From Aspidiotus rigidus (lineage: Eukaryota > Arthropoda > Insecta > Hemiptera > Diaspididae): a stretch of 64,000 nucleotides of DNA. Positions 61,801-64,000 of the stretch are shown here, piece by piece (the first letter of the stretch is position 1; each line of letters begins with the position of its first letter). The DNA is taken from NCBI GenBank assembly GCA_035079385.1, contig JAVHKY010000054.1:4069501-4133500 (forward strand). Direction: 5' to 3'. A model generated the notes under the pieces. The model searched no databases, had not been told where the DNA came from, and saw only the letters and a list, made by a program, of their open reading frames with translations. The position numbers and the translations under genes are program-made.

Positions 61801-64000
61801 GGTTCAGAAATTTGTGGAATTAATCATGGATTTATACCAATTAAAATTGAATCATTTAATTTAAATAATTTCTTAAAATGAATCTAAATATTATAATTAT
61901 GTACCTATCTATTTAAATTTAATTTATAAAATTCGTACATTATTACGTAATTTTAATTTTAAATTTAATTATTGTAATTTAATTGATATAATACAATAAT
62001 TATCATTATTCTTTATCAATGTATTATTTATAAATTAATTTTCATCAATTTAATTTATGTTAATTTATTATTTAAATTAACTCTTTAAAAATTGTTTTTT
62101 AATAATTTTTTTATTTGTCATAAATAAACCTAATAATTTTCTATTAATTGAATGTAAAACTGAACAAAAAAATGAAAAATATCATTCTGGTTTAATATGA
62201 TTATTTAAAATCATTGAAATGATTAAATAATTAATTCTCATTTAAAGGATCAAATATGTTAAATAAATTGAATAATATTAAAAGTTATTTAGTTTCAATT
62301 TTTTTAGTTGTTTTATAATAATTTTTATTGAAAATTAATATAAATATTTTTATTTAATTATTCTGAAAAAAAATTAATAATTTTGATTAAATCAACTATC
62401 TCAAGAAAATTTAAATAAGATCTTTATTTTTTCAAAATAATATTATATTATAAACTTCTTAAATAAAGTTAAAATTTTATTTCAAAAAATAAAATTGATA
62501 TAAAATTAAAATTGAAAAAAAAAAAATATTTATTAATTCTTCCTGTTGGAGCTCCTTAAATTGAATATGATAAATCTAATATTTTTCTATGATGAGTAGA
62601 ATATGTTCATTTATTGAATAATTTCATTATTAAGAATATTAATTTTTGAATTTTAAATTTTATTTTAAATATCTTTATTTATCTGCGAGTTTGCGAGCAA
62701 TATGATAGTTGATTCATTCCTAAGAAATCAGCTGGAAATTTTGGGCAAAAATGAGTGACCGCAGTTTGCACGGGAATAGAAAAAAAAAAAAAAAAAGAGT
62801 AAAAATATTGGTAGATGTTGAGGAAAAATCACGGTATAAGATGAAGAGGTAATGACACAACGCTAAAATCGTGTCCGCAGTTTTGAAGTTGTACGTACAA
62901 ACTTCCGCTAGGTTTGCAGCGAACACTCAGGCTGTTTCCCTGTTCCTTCTACACCCCACCTGCGCCGAGACGTTACCGTTGGTACCCTAGTATTGATGAA
63001 ATTTCCAAGGATTATAAAAAATCCAAGAATTTACTTAGAAGGGTGATTCTTTCAAAATTTTATTGAGTAGATTAAATGGTATTTTTATGCCAAATATGAA
63101 ATGCATCGGCTGATTCCTGATCCTGCAATAAATTTTTGAAAGTAGCGGCGTTCCCATAAGACTCTGTACATTACCCATCACTTTCATCACGAGCGCTGCG
63201 CTCGGGATGTTCAGAACTACTTCAAAATCACGGACAGCGTTTACCACAGTCAGAATACGTTCGTGTCACTACCTCTTCATCTTATACCGTGGGAAAAATC
63301 TACTCAAAATGGATCAAGGTATCTCCCAAAATATCTGCCCAAAAATCGACTAGAAATCTTAGTCAAAATTGAGTGATAGATACAATATCAATTTTCGACT
63401 AAGAAACAAGGAAGAATTCCATTTTGTATTGACAATTATAACGACCAAAAAGTAGGTCGAAATGTATTCCGCATAGTGATCAAAAATCAACTAAAAATAC
63501 GAGTATGATCAAAATTTATTTAGTAGGAATAATATCAGACCAACAATCAACTGAAATGAATGGACAAAATTTGTCGATTTATCTCAAAAATTTATTAAAA
63601 ATCGACCATTTTCTGATGGTACCATAATATTTGTTTTTTTTTCAGTCGTACGACCAAAAACAAACCAATGTCGACCATATAGTGATGGTCGATTTGGTTT
63701 ATCGGGTTGTAGTAAATGAAATTTAGGTATTTTCAAGTGAGGCCATTTTTTTACAATCCCGAGTAATTTTCTCTTTCTCACGTTGTCCGACCCGAGGCAG
63801 ACTATGTGATTTGGTTCCAAGTCTCGCCATATTATTTGATTCATATTGTATTAAATTCCACTTCTCGTTCTGTTCTTGTTTCAGCTATTTGTTACCAAAT
63901 AAAGGTCGTACGTGTAAACAGAAGACACATATTCTGAAAAGAACGTGTCATCCTGTTTGGAATCATACGTTCGTCTACAGTAATGTTACCCTTGATGAGC
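31828..64000 (+). CDS. btsz: Synaptotagmin-like protein Bitesize (partial, 3' end cut)
   Basis: Exons: A 31828-35146; B 37515-37594 or C 38016-38119; D 55232-55416; E 56299-56401; F 56787-56948; G 57042-57229; H from 63885, running off the window. Exon A encodes 1,106 residues with an Asn/Asp/Glu-rich tract near 110-225, many Ser/acidic runs, and no N-terminal Rab27-binding zinc domain. C2A spans [21 protein letters not shown], then [13 protein letters not shown], basic [19 protein letters not shown] and [15 protein letters not shown]. One calcium-binding Asp of loop 3 is His, usual for Slp-type C2A. C2B begins in G ([13 protein letters not shown]) and continues in H. In Drosophila, Bitesize binds phosphoinositides, organises Moesin and actin at adherens junctions and apical membranes, and affects growth; the same role is inferred here. 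Two introns (17 kb and 6.7 kb) are filled with repeats. Confidence 0.88.
35147..37514. other. First Bitesize intron; ~45-bp repeat relics
   Basis: Between 35760 and 36430, phrases like 'gacttggaaaaatttt' and 'ctttcaagctatgtaa' recur, again the dispersed ~45-bp family. Reading through the donor of exon A would add only 14 codons before a stop (35190), a possible truncated isoform lacking C2 domains. Confidence 0.4.
36655..36884. mobile_element. 230-bp MITE with 25-bp inverted ends
   Basis: The ends TACCATATAGGATATAGACC and complement match over about 25 bp (both continue AACCA). Internally a 'tatttttatyccattatyccaattttc' phrase occurs twice, about 60 bp apart. No convincing target duplication was found. 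Confidence 0.75.
38120..39165. other. Long Bitesize intron, first part
   Basis: AT-rich intron sequence without recognised elements. Overlapping short frames at 38520-38822 on both strands have no domain. Confidence 0.4.
39166..39553. mobile_element. 388-bp hAT-like MITE
   Basis: The ends CAGGGCCGCATTAAGGC and GCCTAATACGACCCTG are imperfect complements. Inner copies of 'atagcctagagcgcaaaa' occur near both ends in direct orientation (39200 and 39518). No target duplication is visible. Confidence 0.65.
39580..39833. repeat. Degenerate TCGACTT-rich array, left block
   Basis: Words such as 'atcgatatcgcgtcgac', 'cgatttcaagtcgacttc' and 'tttgtagctctttagtaatgt' recur. They are the same phrases as the larger array at 52380-53545. 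The hAT element that follows is inserted in this array. Confidence 0.65.
39842..40515. mobile_element. 674-bp hAT-type element rich in 'cctccrgaggc'
   Basis: It starts CAAGGGTGTTGGAGGC and ends GCCTCCAACACCCTTG, exact complements, and is flanked by the perfect 8-bp duplication CTTTAAAT (39834-39841 and 40516-40523). The interior consists of diverged short repeats of 'ggaggcrcctcc'. There is no coding capacity; the frame at 40285-40521 is a by-product of the repeats. Confidence 0.9.
40860..41130. repeat. TCGACTT-rich array, second block
   Basis: Further diverged copies of the satellite-like unit ('ccgaatgtcgactcgattctaaaa', 'ctaaatcgactccaagtcgacgtcaatttg'). Confidence 0.6.
41131..41940. other. 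Intron sequence, nothing firm
   Basis: Contains diverged ~45-bp repeat-family phrases and C-rich tracts (41378-41394). No element ends were found. Confidence 0.3.
41941..43060. repeat. Diverged ~45-bp repeat array split by a MITE
   Basis: The unit 'ctatatatgactgtagracttggaaaaaagttgact' recurs at about 42235, 42300, 42440 and 42950. The array starts after 'aacagggaagttgtttcatggg' (about 41960), which resembles the terminal phrase of the nested module at 13546. This suggests that the array is internal cargo of one transposon family. Confidence 0.55.
42480..42948. mobile_element. 469-bp MITE (AGGGAAC...GTTCCCT)
   Basis: Imperfect terminal repeats AGGGAACGCACCGAAACTAC and, at the other end, the complement of AGGGAACCTACTCAAACTAC, both continuing GTGACC. 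It interrupts the 45-bp array. Flanks are ATATA-like, without a clear duplication. Confidence 0.75.
43289..43696. mobile_element. 408-bp MITE (AGGGGGCGTCCATAAATTAC)
   Basis: Terminal inverted repeats AGGGGGCGTCCATAAATTAC and complement extend to 27 bp (continuing GTGAGGC). The interior shows weaker complementarity and a second 'gtgagattt' motif. This terminus is widespread among animal MITEs. Confidence 0.85.
43700..44690 (+). mobile_element. Degenerate LINE 3' end (RNase H remnant)
   Basis: A frame around 44140-44210 reads [10 protein letters not shown], then ENVDSEAKN, matching the WIPGHxGxxGNExVDxxAK signature of the RNase H domain in non-LTR retrotransposons. Downstream, residues like [14 protein letters not shown] (about 44430) fit the zinc-knuckle C-terminal region. 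The copy ends in an A-rich tail at 44650-44682. Frameshifts and stops mean it is long dead. Confidence 0.65.
44691..47129. other. Intron sequence without clear features
   Basis: Only short frames of random composition (45010, 46109, 46346, 46507). A short (AAC/ACC)n stretch is at 47004-47030. 'cagggtgaggccaaaag' at 47042 may be the outer edge of the following element. Confidence 0.35.
48773..49219 (+). pseudogene. Mutator-like transposase C-terminus with SWIM finger
   Basis: A 148-codon frame without a proper start. A helical region with W.S.D.FE..H.S.W is followed by the SWIM zinc-binding signature C-x-C-x(n)-C-x-H, seen as [20 protein letters not shown]. Then come IRL..VP.EA..IP and the basic [10 protein letters not shown] tail. 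This order is characteristic of MULE-family transposases in insects and other animals. The catalytic DDE region is not visible upstream, so the gene is truncated. Another short frame at about 47890-48110 ([20 protein letters not shown] end) may be further element coding sequence. Confidence 0.8.
49440..50960. repeat. Mirror-image arrays of a ~120-bp unit
   Basis: Right of the centre, units begin at 50342, 50461, 50581, 50697 and 50817, each opening with 'ygatctctcaccrc' and containing 'gaaacaacgag' and 'tgcccgctttaaccatacg'. Left of the centre (49440-50340) the same unit occurs in opposite orientation ('gtgagagatcggctaaagtg'). Copies are about 65-80% alike by eye. Confidence 0.85.
52380..53545. 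repeat. Satellite-like array, ~110-165-bp degenerate unit
   Basis: Recurring words are 'ctgttggatcgatttcaagt', 'cgacttgtagttctctggta' and 'gacttcaaatcgacgtcaat'. The landmark 'ttggatcrat' lies near 52485, 52999, 53102, 53345 and 53508. Copies are degenerate. The same unit is found at 39580-39833 and 40860-41130. Confidence 0.75.
53546..55231. other. End of the long Bitesize intron
   Basis: More diverged 45-bp family phrases at 53800-54400 ('gacttggaagaattaaaaattttgagttatgta'), and otherwise plain AT-rich intron up to the acceptor at 55231. Confidence 0.4.
57230..59840. other. Bitesize intron inside C2B, left part
   Basis: No gene or repeat recognised. Several short plus- and minus-strand frames have no domain. 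Confidence 0.4.
59841..60824. mobile_element. 984-bp fold-back element (outer)
   Basis: The left arm GGAGCGTCTGTTGACAGAAA (59841, continuing to 'tttggatcca') has its complement at 60776-60824. A second inverted pair, 'cctaaacgtgactcgc' (60382) and 'gcgagtcacgtttagg' (60766), shows that the arms continue inward. A third pair, 'gatgccgcgggact' (60484) with its complement near 60740, borders a Tyr/Leu-like AT array. The left arm is interrupted by another element at 59886-60375. Confidence 0.75.
59886..60375. mobile_element. 490-bp hairpin MITE nested in the outer fold-back
   Basis: The ends TATAGATACCTAAAAGAGAC and complement (about 30 bp) share their core with the MITE at 27876-28022. The interior is a long second hairpin: 'aacattgcgcttatggatgt' (59979) to its complement ending near 60250, with arms of about 130 bp. 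Flanks are agcactcc (59878-59885) and atcactcc (60376-60383), an 8-bp duplication with one mismatch. The undisturbed sequence of the opposite arm of the outer element reads 'ggagtgat', confirming that this is an insertion. Confidence 0.85.
60905..61049. repeat. 145-bp hairpin element
   Basis: GTGACCTCCCAACTGACTAG on the left pairs with 'tgttgggaggtcac' on the right. Inner arms 'gggaccttagggtgaaaaa' and 'tttttcaccttaaggtccc' also pair. ATAC flanks it on both sides. Confidence 0.75.
61069..63706. mobile_element. Possible 2.6-kb element carrying mitochondrial DNA
   Basis: CCCGATAAACCAGATCGACC at the left has a near-complement TGGTCGATTTGGTTTATCGG G at the right. Next to each end are diverged short repeats of 'gaccaaaaatcgac' (61120-61680 and 63290-63670). 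The NUMT lies between them. No target duplication was seen, so the boundaries are tentative. Confidence 0.45.
61750..62690 (-). other. Nuclear copy of mitochondrial DNA (NUMT)
   Basis: This block is far more AT-rich than its surroundings. On the minus strand, with the invertebrate mitochondrial code (TGA = Trp), 62199-62176 reads HIKPEWYF, the most conserved motif near the C-terminus of cytochrome b. It continues [19 protein letters not shown] (compare the family's FAYAILRSIPNKLGG). Upstream, a FDPLNEN-like stretch corresponds to the family's DPDN segment. Flanking parts (about 62530-62640) also look mitochondrial but are too decayed to assign. Stops and frameshifts show that it is not functional. 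Confidence 0.75.
63035..63884. other. End of the last visible intron
   Basis: No gene. The repeated 'accaaaaatcgac' phrases end at about 63706, followed by ordinary intron to the acceptor at 63884. Confidence 0.35.

Noticed and set aside
62520..62640. Possible cox1 or cox2 piece in the NUMT
   Set aside because: Fragments such as GAPTGSIN are suggestive, but too decayed to assign without alignment to a mitogenome.

Overview
The window is eukaryotic nuclear DNA, almost certainly from an insect. It is AT-rich, its genes are split by GT-AG introns, and every recognisable host protein has an insect counterpart. A hemipteran, possibly a scale insect or mealybug, is my best guess. That placement is an impression from composition and transposon load, not something the sequence proves.

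Layout. From 1 to 5.4 kb there are only two hypothetical minus-strand ORFs and a 127-bp hairpin MITE. From 5.5 to 9.2 kb two intact genes converge: a BTB/BACK protein of the BTBD17/Tango10 type (+) and the nuclear gene for mitochondrial ATP synthase subunit c (-). From 10 to 11.3 kb lies a deleted Penelope-like retroelement that keeps its GIY-YIG endonuclease. At 11.75 kb is a small arginine-rich sperm chromatin protein with an MST-HMG box. A hAT-type element with a perfect 8-bp target duplication follows at 13.4 kb. From 15.05 to 18.4 kb two genes converge: one resembling the kinetochore protein CENP-M (+) and a THAP zinc-finger protein with internal repeats (-).

18.97-27.73 kb is one 8,764-bp DNA transposon with matching termini and a perfect 8-bp target duplication. 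It encodes an apparently intact nine-exon, 1,074-residue P-element (THAP9-like) transposase with its D, D and E catalytic positions readable. Smaller elements are nested inside it. Just downstream, two unrelated hairpin elements sit in tandem at one 8-bp target, leaving three copies of that target. An intronless 333-residue protein of unknown family follows at 28.3 kb.

From 31.8 kb to the right edge is one very long gene, the insect synaptotagmin-like protein Bitesize. It has a 3.3-kb acidic first coding exon, two candidate exons that appear mutually exclusive by reading phase, then C2A and the start of C2B, which the window cuts. Its introns are packed with repeats: hAT and other MITEs, a LINE remnant, a Mutator-like element inside a large fold-back of tandem arrays, degenerate satellite arrays, nested fold-back elements, and a mitochondrial insertion carrying part of cytochrome b.

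There is no operon-like organisation. Host genes work independently: cytoskeleton/membrane traffic (Bitesize), energy (ATP synthase c), centromere (CENP-M-like), sperm chromatin (MST-HMG protein). The dominant theme is successive transposon insertion, with the intact P-type element the most notable item.
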